Assembly (NCBI GenBank): GCA_040756995.1
Contig: JBFLYK010000001.1
Coordinates: 62,001-126,000, forward strand
Length of the DNA: 64,000 bases
Source of the DNA: BP-133 sp040756995
GTDB lineage: Bacteria; Actinomycetota; Acidimicrobiia; IMCC26256; BP-133
Direction: 5' to 3'
Below, piece after piece: positions 17,628 to 26,624 of this stretch (position 1 is the first letter of the stretch; each line of letters starts with the position of its first letter). The notes beneath the pieces were generated by a model that did no database searches, was not told the DNA's origin, and was given only the letters and a program-made list of their open reading frames with translations. The translations under genes were made by a program, and so were the position numbers.

Positions 17628-17985
17628 GTCAGGCCGCCAGCGCTGCCTTGCCGATACCGCTCATTCCGGGTCAGCGACTGCTGGATCGACTCCACCCAGT
17701 CCTTGTAGTGCGGGCCGCCGTCGTTGATGATGTTCTTGACCTCGGCCCAGTCCGGCGGAGCGTACACCCACTCCCCGGACTCTTCGTCGTAACGCACGAG
17801 GTCAGGTGAGAGGTGGAATCCCAATTCTTGAACGACGGGGACGATTTTGGCGATCCAACGCTGTCGGAACGTGTCGTTCGAGTCCACCTTCAGGCCGAAG
17901 CGGTAGCCGGTGTTGTGCTGGTACGTCTCGGTGTCGGGAGGCCCGAAATAGGCCAGGAGCTGGGGAAACCACGTATCGATTCATC
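17624..17985 (-). pseudogene. paaA: paaA copy A, C-terminal remnant
   Basis: An open frame of about 120 codons: WFPQLLAYFGPPDTETYQ, then FGLKVDSNDTFRQRWIAKI and the end SLTRNERYRQGSAGGLT. It matches the last third of PaaA at 51278-52225 but lacks both diiron-binding helices. It is cut at about 17985 and joined to the RTX gene region. Not functional as an oxygenase. Confidence 0.85.
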
Positions 17986-18000
17986 GCACGAGTTGATCAT

Positions 18001-19107
18001 CTACCACGGGGCCCGTGCCGCCGCTACTCCCTCCCGACGGCAGGGCGGCCGGAACAACCGATCAAGCGGGCGGTCCAGGAGCGGGAAGTCGGCATCCTCG
18101 ACATCGAAGCACGTGTGCTCGCAGTCGCTCGTGTCGCCCCTGCCCGTGAAGCCCGTATCTTCCCCCTCCCCGCCCACCAGGCCGTCGTCTCCGAGGCCGC
18201 CGTGGAGACGATCGTCGCCCCCTCCTCCCTCGAGGTGATCGTCTCCCTCCGCGCCGTAGAGAACATCGACGCCGGCTCCTCCGGAGAGCCGGTCGTCCGA
18301 GTGCGCGAGCGGGAGTCGTGTCCCTCCGGAGGAGAGGTCTGTGGCCGGCGTCCTGGGGGCTGAGTCGAGGGCATTCGGATTCTCCGGGTCGCCCGAGATG
18401 AGATCGTCGCCGTCATCGCCGTCGATGCTGTCCCGGCCGGCGCCGCCATGGATCTCGTCGTCGCCGTCGCCGCCGGAGATCACGTCATCGCCTCCCGGGG
18501 ACCCGGCGGCTCCGTTATTGCCGACGACCTCCGCATCCCCGTAGATCAGGTCGTACCCGTCGTCTCCGAAGATGGTGTCTGACCCGCGAGGCACCCTTGG
18601 GTCCTGGGCCATGACGCGACTCTCTCCGAAGATGACGTCGCTGTGGCGTCCACCGTGGATGACGTCGTTCCCCGGACCGCCGAAAATCGTCTCGGCACCC
18701 CAACCCCCGTCGATGTCGTCGTCACCCTCGGACCCGTCGATGAAATCATCGCCGCCATCTCCGGCGATCCGGTCCTGGCCGGGCCCTCCGGTGATCTTGT
18801 CGCCTGCGCCTACGGCGAAGGGCTCGTTGCCCCCCTCGATGATGTCGTCGCCGTCCCCGCCGTCGATGACATCGTTGTCCAGTCCCCCGGAGATGATGTC
18901 GTTTCCACCCTCTCCGTGGATGCAATCGCGGGCGACGGTACCCGTGAGGACGTCGTCTCCGGGCGTGCCCCGGATGACGGTGTCGCAGGGGCGTTTCGGA
19001 TCGCCGGGAAACGAATGACCAGCCGAACTGCGCCCTGGTGTGAGAACGATCACGACGAGCGGGACCGCCACCCGGAGCCAGCGCTGCCTCAGCTTGTTCA
19101 AGGGCAC
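18001..19107 (-). CDS. Secreted RTX/hemolysin-type calcium-binding repeat protein
   Basis: 368 residues. A short N-terminal signal segment (LRVAVPLVVIVLTPGRSSAG, about residues 11-30) precedes many nonapeptide repeats of the GGxGxDxUx type, for example GGDGDDIIEGG, GGPGNDVIHGG and GGAGVDVLYGAEGDD, covering roughly residues 40-330. Such repeats fold into calcium-loaded parallel beta-rolls in exported proteins. No catalytic domain is visible, so it may be structural or a fragment of a larger design. It is an outsider within the catabolic pseudogene stretch, lying between the paaA and molybdopterin oxidoreductase remnants, and it replaced whatever lay between them in the ancestral cluster. Confidence 0.85.
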   Translation of the reverse strand: MPLNKLRQRWLRVAVPLVVIVLTPGRSSAGHSFPGDPKRPCDTVIRGTPGDDVLTGTVARDCIHGEGGNDIISGGLDNDVIDGGDGDDIIEGGNEPFAVGAGDKITGGPGQDRIAGDGGDDFIDGSEGDDDIDGGWGAETIFGGPGNDVIHGGRHSDVIFGESRVMAQDPRVPRGSDTIFGDDGYDLIYGDAEVVGNNGAAGSPGGDDVISGGDGDDEIHGGAGRDSIDGDDGDDLISGDPENPNALDSAPRTPATDLSSGGTRLPLAHSDDRLSGGAGVDVLYGAEGDDHLEGGGGDDRLHGGLGDDGLVGGEGEDTGFTGRGDTSDCEHTCFDVEDADFPLLDRPLDRLFRPPCRREGVAAARAPW

Positions 19108-19132
19108 ATCATCGCCCAGCTGACGCCGTCGG

Positions 19133-19906
19133 TCAGGTTCCGGCCGGCTCGAGCGTGACCGGGATCACGGACTGTCGGGTCATGCCGGTGAGGGGATCCG
19201 CGTCGGAGGTCCCGGTGAGCTGCCCGACGTTGGGCTCGGCAAACCCGGGGGACCGAGAGCGTGCCCGGGCGCAGCTCCTCGGTGACTCGCGCCGTGCCAG
19301 TGAGCGATCCGTTCGAGCTTTTCACCCGGATCTTGTCGCCGTAGGTCACGCCGGCCTCTTTGGCATCGGTGGGATGCACCAGGATGTCGGAAAGATCCGC
19401 CCGCACCGCACCGGCCGCGCCGTCTCGAAGTTGGCAGTTCATGTGGCGCAGCTGGCGACTGGGAATGAGTACGAGAGGAGCAAGCTCGTGGTGGGTGAGT
19501 TCGGCCGGGGCGGAGACGAGCGGTTCGGGTGCGAGTCGCCAGCGGCCTCAGCCGCTCGGCGAGCCGGCGACCGCTGACGTCGAAGGCCGATCCGGTTCCG
19601 ATGTAGGACGCCACGGCATCCGACCCGGAGGTGGCCACGATGTCCCCCAAGCCGGCGGGGAGGTCGTCGAGCACGTCGGGCCAGGTCGACGGCTTCCGTT
19701 GGAGGAAGGGTGGTCGAGCCGATCGGAATGGTGGTGGAAGGCGGGGAGCGTCCTTTGGGGCAGGTGTAGCCGTGCGACAGTGGGTGATCGGGGCCGCCGC
19801 GCGCTGACAGGACACGGTCCTGGTCGACTTCGACGAGCACGCCGCGCAACGCTCCACAGAAGCGGCAGTAACTGCGTGTCGTCGGGGGCACGTGCGCTCC
19901 CTTCAT
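19133..19906 (-). pseudogene. Molybdopterin oxidoreductase copy A, internally deleted
   Basis: The N-terminus RSYCRFCGALRGVLVEVDQD and YTCPKG matches the [4Fe-4S] domain of the intact protein at 42902-44932, though the third cluster Cys has become Arg. A piece around DVLDDLPAGLGDIVATSGSD follows, then the C-terminal molydopterin-binding part RRQLRHMNCQLRDGAAGAVR to the stop at 19133-19135. About 400 central residues are missing and several frameshifts occur. Clearly a dead relative. Confidence 0.85.
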
Positions 19907-19952
19907 CAGCGCTCAGTCGTGTTCGCCGCGCGTCGAGACGGATGGAAGGTCG

Positions 19953-20177
19953 TCACGCCGCGGGCACGGAGAGGTCAAATCCGAAGTCGAACGCAACTGC
20001 CGGCGCGCCGGTCGGCGAGAAGGATTCGAGAAGACGCGCGATCTCGGATTGGCAGCCCCCGCAACGCGCCCCGGCGCCGCTGCAGCGGCGGGCGACCCCG
20101 GTGCGATCGCGGGCGCCGGCCTGAATCGCTGCCATGATCTGGCGATCCGTCACGCCCCGGCAATGGCAGACGTACAT
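19953..20177 (-). CDS. BFD-like [2Fe-2S] protein, copy A
   Basis: 74 residues. Cys4 and Cys6 (MYVCHCRGVTD) with Cys39 and Cys42 (CGGC) form the CxC...CxxC pattern of bacterioferritin-associated-ferredoxin domains. Those domains carry a [2Fe-2S] cluster and pass electrons in assimilatory nitrate reductases and similar flavo- or molybdoenzymes. It sits between the molybdopterin oxidoreductase remnant and a xanthine-dehydrogenase-type remnant, exactly as its 58-residue relative does at 44933-45109. The frame is intact, with a longer C-terminus than copy B. Confidence 0.8.
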   Translation of the reverse strand: MYVCHCRGVTDRQIMAAIQAGARDRTGVARRCSGAGARCGGCQSEIARLLESFSPTGAPAVAFDFGFDLSVPAA

Positions 20178-20183
20178 GGCATC

Positions 20184-20210
20184 ATTCTACCAATGAGTTG
20201 ATAGAATCAT
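20184..20210. promoter_or_regulatory. Palindromic operator-like site upstream of BFD copy A
   Basis: ATTCTACC is followed 12 bases after ATTCTA by TAGAAT, a palindrome resembling the TCTACCG-type sites elsewhere in the window. It lies 7 bp before the BFD start. A TetR-family site is inferred. Confidence 0.5.
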
Positions 20211-20233
20211 CTAGTAGGATCACCGGACCTTGG

Positions 20234-20660
20234 TCAATACCCAGAATCAGAAGCACCGCTCGCGGCCTGTACCGCCTGCCAGATCCTGTGCGGTGACAGT
20301 GGCATCTCAAGATGGGTGCACCGAGCGGAGCGAGGGCGTCGAGCACCGCGTTGACCGCCGCCGAGGTGGAGCCGATCGTGCCGGATTCACCCAAACCCTT
20401 GGCTCCGAGCGGGTTGAGCGGGGAAGGCGTCTCCAAGGAAATGGTTTCGAACGAGGGCACTTCGCAGGTCGAGGGGACCAGATAGTCGGCAAAGTTGGCC
20501 GTGAGCGGCTGGCCCTCTGGGCTGTAGACGAAGCCTTCCCAGAGCGCCGGCGCCAGTCCCTGGGTCAGCCCGCCGTGGACCTGCCCCTCGACGATCATCG
20601 GGTTCAGTACCGTCCCGCAGTCGTCGACGGCCACGACCCGAAGCAGCCAACTGTTCTCGA
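20234..20660 (-). pseudogene. Xanthine-dehydrogenase-type large subunit copy A, C-terminal remnant
   Basis: Encodes VAVDDCGTVLNPMIVEGQVH, then LGAKGLGESGTIGS with the catalytic-Glu loop, then after a one-base deletion HLEMPLSPHRIWQAVQ and a stop at 20234. It matches the last 145 residues of the intact protein at 45125-47446. The first 620 or so residues are absent. Confidence 0.85.
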
Positions 20661-21294
20661 CCTATTCCTCACCGCGACTCGTCATTGAGAACGCGGGCCA
20701 GCAGGATGGAAGTACGGCGCGGTGTACGCACAACCCCCCCAGTGAACGACGGGGCTGGCCTGGGCTTGGGCTACCGTCAGACCGGCCCCGACGCCGCTCC
20801 GGGCGGGTTCGGCTCAGTCCCAGATCTCAGCGAAAGGCTGCGGCGGTGAGCAAGTTGCGCTACAGCGGGTCGGTGCGCTTTCTCTATACCGATCAGCGGC
20901 GGCACGCGCAGGCGCCGGCACGGCGCGAGGGCACCGGCGACGGACCGCAGCGGTCATCCCGTCCTACCCCCGATTCTTCGGAACTCTTTTCTGCATCGTG
21001 GAACGCCCTCCCTGCCCGATGATGAATCTCCTCGGTTGGCAAGTAACCTGCTCGAGTCCTCCTGCCTCGGTCAACGACTACAACGACCGTGGAAGCCGCC
21101 CGCTCTAGCTGTCCCGCCGACACCTAAAGGTCGCCACGTCAAGCGATGGAGCGGACCCCCGTGGTCGGCGACACCGCGGCGGCCCAGTCGTTCGCTTCGA
21201 AGGTTCATTGGCAGCTAGCCTCTTAACGATTAGACGAATATGCAGGGCTCGAATCAGCCTGAACGAGCTCCCCCTCAGCTATCCGGAGGCGACC
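20661..21294. other. Intergenic region without a recognisable gene
   Basis: About 630 bases. A plus-strand frame from a GTG near 20846 (VSKLRYSGSVRFLYTDQRR) is short and unsupported. Composition becomes less GC-rich near 21225-21245 (AACGATTAGACGAATATG), which could include a promoter for the small gene at 21295. Nothing else stands out. Confidence 0.4.
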
Positions 21295-21459
21295 ATGTTC
21301 GACGACGACCAGCCGAACGGTAACTCTGAAGCTGTTCCCGACCCGTCGACAAGCGGGCAAGGTGACCGCCCGGGTGAGCACCCGGAACCTTGGGTCGCGG
21401 CCGCTCAGGAAGTTCAGGAACACATTAACGAACCTGCGGATGAAAACGGAGACACCTGA
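21295..21459 (+). CDS. Small acidic protein, unknown function
   Basis: 54 residues, rich in Asp, Glu, Pro and Gly (MFDDDQPNGNSEAVPDPSTS), no membrane segment, probably disordered in its first half with a short helix near EVQEHINEPA. The ATG follows a good ribosome site (CGGAGGCG). It overlaps or abuts the Rieske gene downstream, so the two are probably co-transcribed. I do not recognise it. Confidence 0.55.
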   Translation: MFDDDQPNGNSEAVPDPSTSGQGDRPGEHPEPWVAAAQEVQEHINEPADENGDT

Positions 21460-21472
21460 CGGGAGGCTGATT

Positions 21473-21796
21473 GTGTGGGAACGTGTTTGCTCGGTCGGCG
21501 ATATACCCGCTGGAGAAGGCGTTCTCATCGATGACGATGAACCCATAGCGATCTTCAACGTCGGTGGGCAGTTTCGCGCGGTCGCCGACCGCTGCAGCCA
21601 CGCCGACGCATCGCTCTCGAAAGGATATGTCGAGAACGACACGGTCGCGTGTCCCGAGCACGGCTCGAAATTCTCACTTCTGACGGGTGAGGCGTTTTCG
21701 CCGCCTGCGACCCTGCCGGTTCGGGTTTACCCCGTAAAGATAGAAGATGGGTACGTCTTTGTGGAGCGCCCAACCGAACAGTCCGTAGGGCAGTAA
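21473..21796 (+). CDS. Rieske-type [2Fe-2S] ferredoxin
   Basis: 107 residues with both Rieske boxes: CSHADASLSKG (Cys41, His43) and CPEHGSKF (Cys60, His63). Soluble Rieske ferredoxins of this size donate electrons to ring-hydroxylating oxygenases or nitrite reductase-like systems. I chose the GTG at 21473 because GGGAGG at 21461-21466 is well spaced and VWERVCSVGDIPAGEG is the normal family start. An ATG at 21440 would add 11 residues and overlap the upstream small gene. No oxygenase alpha subunit is beside it; it may serve oxygenases elsewhere in the island. Confidence 0.85.
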   Translation: MWERVCSVGDIPAGEGVLIDDDEPIAIFNVGGQFRAVADRCSHADASLSKGYVENDTVACPEHGSKFSLLTGEAFSPPATLPVRVYPVKIEDGYVFVERPTEQSVGQ

Positions 21797-22092
21797 TCGG
21801 GGAGTCCTCCTGTGTTGATTGGGACGTCAACGTAGGATCAAACTGAGAAATGGAGTTGCAGGACTAATCACCCGCTCTCGCTTTACTCACCATCTGGCCA
21901 AGGGGCTCCCGGCGAGGGGAGGACTATAAAAGGCAGCGTAGAGTTGACCGGGCCGGCTGAGGTCCTCCGCGTAGCAGGTCCCTCCGTCCAGGATGCGCTG
22001 GTCCTCCCCGCGGTGGACGGCGTTGCCGAGTAAGCCCACGTGGCCCCCCTTTCCGTGTCGGCGATCGTTGTCTGGCTACGGATGAGTCGAAG
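21797..22092. other. Intergenic region, nothing recognised
   Basis: About 295 bases between the Rieske gene and the convergent thiolase remnant. No convincing frame or hairpin was seen. Confidence 0.4.
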
Positions 22093-22445
22093 TCAGTGCC
22101 GGGCGAGGATGTGGACAGCCGATCTCCATATCCCCGACAGAAGGCCGGTACGGGCTAGCACGAACGCTGAAGAGCCGCTGGCACAGGCGTTCTCCACGTT
22201 GACCACGGGCTTGCCGAGCAGGCCCGTTCCCCGCAGCGCGGTTTGCCCCCGGACGGCTTCCTGGCCCGTGGTGATTCCGGCAACGGAGTTCGAGAAGAAC
22301 ACCACGTCGATGTCTGCAGGACTGAGCCCGGCGTCCTTCAACGTCGCGGTCGCGGCCTCCTCGGCCAAGCTGCGAAGACTGCGGTCGAGGTGCCGCCGAA
22401 GGTGCAGACACCCGCGCCGCGGATGGAGACCGCCTGCTCTGTCAT
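22093..22445 (-). pseudogene. Thiolase copy A, internally deleted
   Basis: The N-terminal part (AATATLKDAGLSPADIDVVF, the Cys loop NVENACASGSS) matches the intact thiolase at 47474-48649. It then jumps directly to that protein's last residues (SAVHILAR and stop). About 280 residues including both catalytic His segments are gone, and there is a frameshift near the start. Inactive. Confidence 0.85.
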
Positions 22446-22470
22446 CAGTCGCGCCCTTTCCTCCGCCCGC

Positions 22471-22521
22471 TTGACGGGACCGGCCTCGGAGACGAGATTA
22501 TACTGACACGTCCGGAGAAAG
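22471..22521. promoter_or_regulatory. Divergent promoter/operator region
   Basis: GATTATACTGACACG at 22495-22509 closely matches GATTATACCGACACG at 48717-48731, in the equivalent place between a reverse thiolase and a forward CoA-ester catabolic gene. TTGACG lies about 20 bp upstream. It probably carries the same regulator site in both copies. Confidence 0.55.
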
Positions 22522-22533
22522 AAACGAGGGCCG

Positions 22534-23958
22534 ATGGTCGCCAGCCGGCAACTGTGGATCGCGGGCGAGTCTGTCGGTGCCGCCGACGGCACGACGTTCC
22601 CGGTCGAAAACCCCTATTCCGGTGAGGTGGTGGCCCACGTGGCGCGGGCCGGTGCCGACGACGCTCACCGCGCTGTGGACGCCGCGACGGCCGCCCTCGG
22701 CGACTGGGCCGCGACGTCGGGCAATGCCCGGGCCAACGTTCTCCACCGGGCCTACCGCCTGGTGAGCAAGTACCGGGAGGAGCTGGCCCGCTTGCTCGTC
22801 GACGAGGGCGGAAAGATCGTGGCCGAGGCGGCGAAGGAGGTCCGCACCGGTGGCGCTTTCATCCGTCTGGCTGCCGAGGAGGCGCGGCGCCTCGGCGGCG
22901 AACTGCTGCCCGCCCCCGACGCCGCGCAGCGGATCGTCGTGGCCCACCGTCCCGTCGGCGTCGTGGCCGCCTTCACCCCGGCCAACGCCCCGGTGAATGT
23001 GTTCGGGCGCAAGGCTGCCTGTGCGCTGGGGGCGGGCTGCACCGTGGTGGTGAAGCCGCCCGAGGAGACTCCGCTGAGCACGCTTCTCCTCGTTGAGTTG
23101 CTGGCTGAAGCCGGCGTCCCGTCGGGGGCGGTCAACGTCGTGGTGGGTGACGCCCCCGCCATCGCGGGGGTGCTCACCACCCATCCCGCCGTGCGCCTCG
23201 TCACGTTCACCGGCTCGGCTCACCGGGGCCGCCAACTCATGGCACGGGCCGCAGAGGCCGGGACACCGGTCATCCTCGAACTCGGGGGCGTCGCTCCCTT
23301 CGTCGTCTTCGAAGACGCCGATCTCGACGCCGCCGTGGCCGGTCTCGTGGCCGCCAAGTTCCGGATGTCGGGACAGATCTGCGCCAGCCCGCAACGGGTC
23401 ATCGTCCAGCGCGGGGCGGCCGACGGCTTCCGGGACAAACTGCTCCGGCGGGTCGCCACGCTGCGGTTCGGAGATCCTGACGACCCGGCCAACGACTACG
23501 GCCCGCTCTACCACGAGCGGATCCTGAAGGGCGTCGAGGCGTTGGTGAACGACGCCGTCTCGAAGGGAGCGACGCTCCTCTGTGGGGGCACCCGGGGGGA
23601 GGGACTGCTCTACCCGCCCACCGTCATCACCGGGGTGACCCCCGACATGGAAGTCCGCCGGGAGGAGGCGTTCGGCCCGATCCTGACGCTGGAGGAGTTC
23701 GGCGACGAGGCCGAGGCCGTGACCCTGGCCAACGACACCGATTACGGCCTCGGGGCCTACGTGTTCACCGCCGACGGGTCCCGCGGTTGGCGGGTGGCGG
23801 AGGCGGTCCAGGCCGGCGTCGTGGGGGTCAATGAGGCGTTCCCCGTCACCATCGAGGGGCCCTTCGGTGGGGTGAAAGGCTCCGGCTTCGGCCGCGAGGG
23901 CGGACGCTACGGGATCGAGGAGTTTCTCGTCACGAAACAGATCACGTTCCGGATCTGA
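22534..23958 (+). CDS. NAD(P)-dependent aldehyde dehydrogenase
   Basis: 474 residues of the ALDH superfamily. The general base Glu249 is in VILELGGVAPF and the nucleophile Cys283 in SGQICASPQR. The N-terminal cofactor domain has FTPANAPVNVF and the binding loop FTGSAHRGRQL. The C-terminal EAFGPI and GGVKGSGFGREGG segments are typical. It oxidises an aldehyde to the acid or CoA precursor, probably an intermediate of this catabolic island. It heads an operon with a ferredoxin and a diiron PaaA-like protein 10 bp downstream. Confidence 0.9.
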   Translation: MVASRQLWIAGESVGAADGTTFPVENPYSGEVVAHVARAGADDAHRAVDAATAALGDWAATSGNARANVLHRAYRLVSKYREELARLLVDEGGKIVAEAAKEVRTGGAFIRLAAEEARRLGGELLPAPDAAQRIVVAHRPVGVVAAFTPANAPVNVFGRKAACALGAGCTVVVKPPEETPLSTLLLVELLAEAGVPSGAVNVVVGDAPAIAGVLTTHPAVRLVTFTGSAHRGRQLMARAAEAGTPVILELGGVAPFVVFEDADLDAAVAGLVAAKFRMSGQICASPQRVIVQRGAADGFRDKLLRRVATLRFGDPDDPANDYGPLYHERILKGVEALVNDAVSKGATLLCGGTRGEGLLYPPTVITGVTPDMEVRREEAFGPILTLEEFGDEAEAVTLANDTDYGLGAYVFTADGSRGWRVAEAVQAGVVGVNEAFPVTIEGPFGGVKGSGFGREGGRYGIEEFLVTKQITFRI

Positions 23959-23968
23959 GGGGGTTGGG

Positions 23969-24175
23969 ATGGCAGGCCGCGTGCGGGTCGAGGTGATCCC
24001 GGCCCTCTGCCGGGGCCACGGGAAGTGCTCCCGGATCGCGCCCGAGGTGTTCACTCTCGACGAGAACGGGTTCGCCTGGGTGCAACTCGAGGAGGTTCCA
24101 GCCGAGTTGGCCGACCGGGCGCGCAAGGCGGTGTACGCCTGTCCGTCGAAGGCCTTGCTGATCACGACGGGGTGA
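23969..24175 (+). CDS. [3Fe-4S]-type ferredoxin
   Basis: 68 residues. Cys14, Cys20 (CRGHGKC) and Cys58 before Pro (ACPSK) are the ligands; His17 sits where a [4Fe-4S] protein would have Cys, so a [3Fe-4S] cluster is expected. Such ferredoxins commonly feed electrons to actinobacterial P450s and oxygenases. The stop overlaps the start of the PaaA-like gene (TGATG), suggesting it is that enzyme's redox partner. Confidence 0.88.
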   Translation: MAGRVRVEVIPALCRGHGKCSRIAPEVFTLDENGFAWVQLEEVPAELADRARKAVYACPSKALLITTG

Positions 24176-24936
24176 TGGAGATGGGAGACGCGGCGACGAC
24201 CTTGATGGGCAAGCCGAACCGGCGCTATCCGCCTCGGACCTTCGACGAGGGCTCGAACATGCCACCCGACTACCGCGAGGCGGTGATCCGGCTCATCGTC
24301 GAGACCGGCGAACTCGGCTCCACCGAGTGGCACCGGCAGGCGATGCGGCGCATCGCCGGTTGGATCGAACTCGCCCCCGCTCTCGCCGATCGGGTGCGCA
24401 TGGCCGAGTTCTACGCCGACGAGATGCGCCACGGGTTCATCTTCGAGAACCTGCTGCTGTCAATGGGCGAGTCCCTCGACCGCTCCGACGGCTCGAGCAT
24501 CGAAGGGCTCAATCTGCTCGATGAGCTCAACTCCTGGGAGCAGGTGGCCGTGTTCATGACGCTGATGGACCGGGCCGCCTCCTTCCAGTTCGGCGACTAT
24601 CGGAACTCGAGCTACGCACCGCTGGCCAGTATCGCCCCCTCGATGACGCTCGACGAGCAGGGTCACGCCACCACCGGGCTGCTCCACCTCAAGACGGTGG
24701 TCAAGACGGCCGAAGGGCGCCGGGCGGCACAGCAGGCGCTGGAGCGGTGGTGGCACGTCGCCCTCGACATGTTCGGCACCTCCACCGGACGGCGGCAGTT
24801 CCGATACATCGAATGGGGCCTACGGGATCAGACGAACGATGAGCTGCGGCAGGTGTACCTGAACCACACCCGACCGCTGCTCGAGGATCTGGGCTTGGAG
24901 GTCCCCGACGACCTCGCCCACCGGAGATTCGTCTAG
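24175..24936 (+). CDS. PaaA/PaaC-like ferritin-fold diiron protein
   Basis: 253 residues. It belongs to the phenylacetic acid catabolic (PaaA/PaaC) ferritin-like family: carboxylate-His motifs appear in MAEFYADEMRHGFIFENLL and MTLDEQGHATTGLLHLK. It is shorter than PaaA and only distantly similar to the PaaA at 51278. The C-terminus RQFRYIEWGL and NDELRQVYLNHTRPLL recurs in a pseudogene at 34536-34804. The gene is coupled to a ferredoxin and an aldehyde dehydrogenase, so it may be the oxygenase of a simpler two-component hydroxylase. An ATG at 24181 is an alternative start. The reaction is unknown. Confidence 0.75.
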   Translation: MEMGDAATTLMGKPNRRYPPRTFDEGSNMPPDYREAVIRLIVETGELGSTEWHRQAMRRIAGWIELAPALADRVRMAEFYADEMRHGFIFENLLLSMGESLDRSDGSSIEGLNLLDELNSWEQVAVFMTLMDRAASFQFGDYRNSSYAPLASIAPSMTLDEQGHATTGLLHLKTVVKTAEGRRAAQQALERWWHVALDMFGTSTGRRQFRYIEWGLRDQTNDELRQVYLNHTRPLLEDLGLEVPDDLAHRRFV

Positions 24937-24951
24937 TCGAAAGGCGAGTAA

Positions 24952-26342
24952 GTGACCGCGACCGCCGTGGCGAAGCAGGTCTACAACCCCGCGATCGAAA
25001 ACCTGAGCCGGGAAGAGGTCCTACGGCTGCAGTGGGAACTGCTCCAGCGCCAAGTAGAGCACCTCTACCACACCAACCCGTTCTATCGCCGGCGGATGGA
25101 GTCGGCGGGGGCTGCTCCCGATCGCATCACCTCGCTGCAGGCCTTCCGCGAACTCGTGCCGATCTGTACGAAGAGCGATCTCTTGGCCGACCAGACCGAA
25201 CATCCCCCGTTCGGATCCCGTCTCGGTGTGCCGCCCGAGCGGGTCGTGCAGGTCTTTCTCACCTCCGGCACTTCCGGGGTGGGCCAGGAGGTCTACGGCC
25301 ATACCTGGAGCGACGCCCTGGCCGGCGGCAGCGCCCTTGTGGAAGCACCCTTTTATTGGGCGGGCTGGCGCCCCGGGGACCGCATTTTTTCCATGACGCC
25401 AATCGCCACCCTGGCCTTCGGCCTTTGCGCCCAGGAGGCGTTCCGCATCGGCGGCTACCAGCCCTTCCAGGTGTTCGTCCAGGACTCGGTGGCCAAGCTG
25501 CGGCTGATGGAACGTTTTCCGGCCCACGGCATGCTCCTCACCCCCGCCCACCTCGCCCGCCTGACGACCATCTGCGGGAACAGGGCATCGACCCCCGCCG
25601 GTCCTACCCCGAGTTCCGGTCGATCGTCATCGCCGGACAGTCCTATCCCGTCGAACTCGTCCAGGGCGCCGAGGAAGTCTGGGGGGTCAAGGTCTACGAC
25701 CTCTACGGCTCCACCCAGGGCAATGGCAGCGTCGCCGCCAACTGCGAATACGGCGCTCTTCACGACGACAGGCGCACGGGCATGCACTTCGTCGAGCACC
25801 GCAACCTGCTCGAAGTCGTCAACCCCGACACCGGCGAACACGTCGAACCGAGCGAGGAGGGGATGGGCATCATCACCAACCTCGGGGTCGAGGGTTCTCC
25901 GCTCCTGCGCTTCCGCAGCGACGACAAGATGCGCTACCTCGGCACCGGCACCTGCCCCTGCGGAAGGGCCACCGGACTCATCGAGGCGGGGACGCTGTCC
26001 CGCTATGACGACATGATGAAGGTCCGGGGTATGAACATCTGGCCGCAGGCGATCGACGATGTCCTCTTCGGGAACCCGGCCGTTGACGAGTACCTCGGCC
26101 GGGTGTATGTCGACGAAGGCGACCTGGAGCAGATCGAGATCCGGTACGCCCTCAAGCCGGGCGTGGTCGCCGACGAGGAGCGCGACGCTTTCTCCGCCCG
26201 CCTGGTGCGGTTGCTGAAGGACCGGATCAACGTTACCTGCCAGCTGCAGGAGGTGGCCCGCGCCGAACTCCCGGTGTTCGAATTCAAGGCCGTGCGCTGG
26301 ACCGACAGTCGCCAGGCGGATCTTCAGAAGAAGGTGTGGTGA
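24952..26342 (+). pseudogene. PaaK-type CoA ligase copy A, one frameshift
   Basis: The GTG start at 24952 gives VTATAVAKQVYNPAIENLSR. The protein follows the ligase at 48771-50159 closely, including the AMP-binding loop TSGTSGVGQEVYGHTW and DLYGSTQGNG. Near 25574 one C is missing relative to that gene (CTGCGGGAACAGG against CTGCCGGGAGCAGG), putting the last 255 codons (IVIAGQSYP to DLQKKVW) in another frame. Everything else is preserved, so this could be a very young pseudogene or a sequencing error. If repaired it would make an aryl- or acyl-CoA from the free acid, ATP and CoA. Confidence 0.85.
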
Positions 26343-26343
26343 C

Positions 26344-26620
26344 TCAACCCGCCTTCCGTGCCCGGGCAGATGTTCGACTGCGGCGCTGTGGCCGGTGCCG
26401 GGCAGTTGCGGCGTGGTTGCCGAGGATGAGTGCCACGCAGTCGTCGGCCGGTGTTTCGGCATTGTCCCGCCCGGGGCGGAACCACTTGTAGACCCAGGTG
26501 CTCATGCCCAAGATGGCCTGGGCGGCGTAGCGGGGTCGATGTCGCTGATGGCGCCGACGGCGGCGACGACGATCTCGCCACGTACTCGGGGCTCGGCTCC
26601 GTGAGCCGTCGACGGTCGCT
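26344..26620 (-). pseudogene. TetR-family regulator remnant in tandem
   Basis: The C-terminal stretch DPRYAAQAILGMSTWVYKWF mirrors EPRYATQAILGMATWSYKWF of the intact TetR immediately upstream. A trace of the N-terminal segment (EYVAR) follows near 26580. The middle is deleted. This points to a tandem duplication of the regulator gene with loss of one copy. Confidence 0.75.
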
Positions 26621-26624
26621 CTTC

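Noticed and set aside
20846..21022. Short frame starting VSKLRYSGSVRFLYTDQRR
   Set aside because: Low complexity after the first 20 residues, no ribosome site of quality and no homologue in the window.
22498..24432. A 644-codon minus-strand frame
   Set aside because: Antisense of the aldehyde dehydrogenase, ferredoxin and diiron genes; it shows no recognisable domain.
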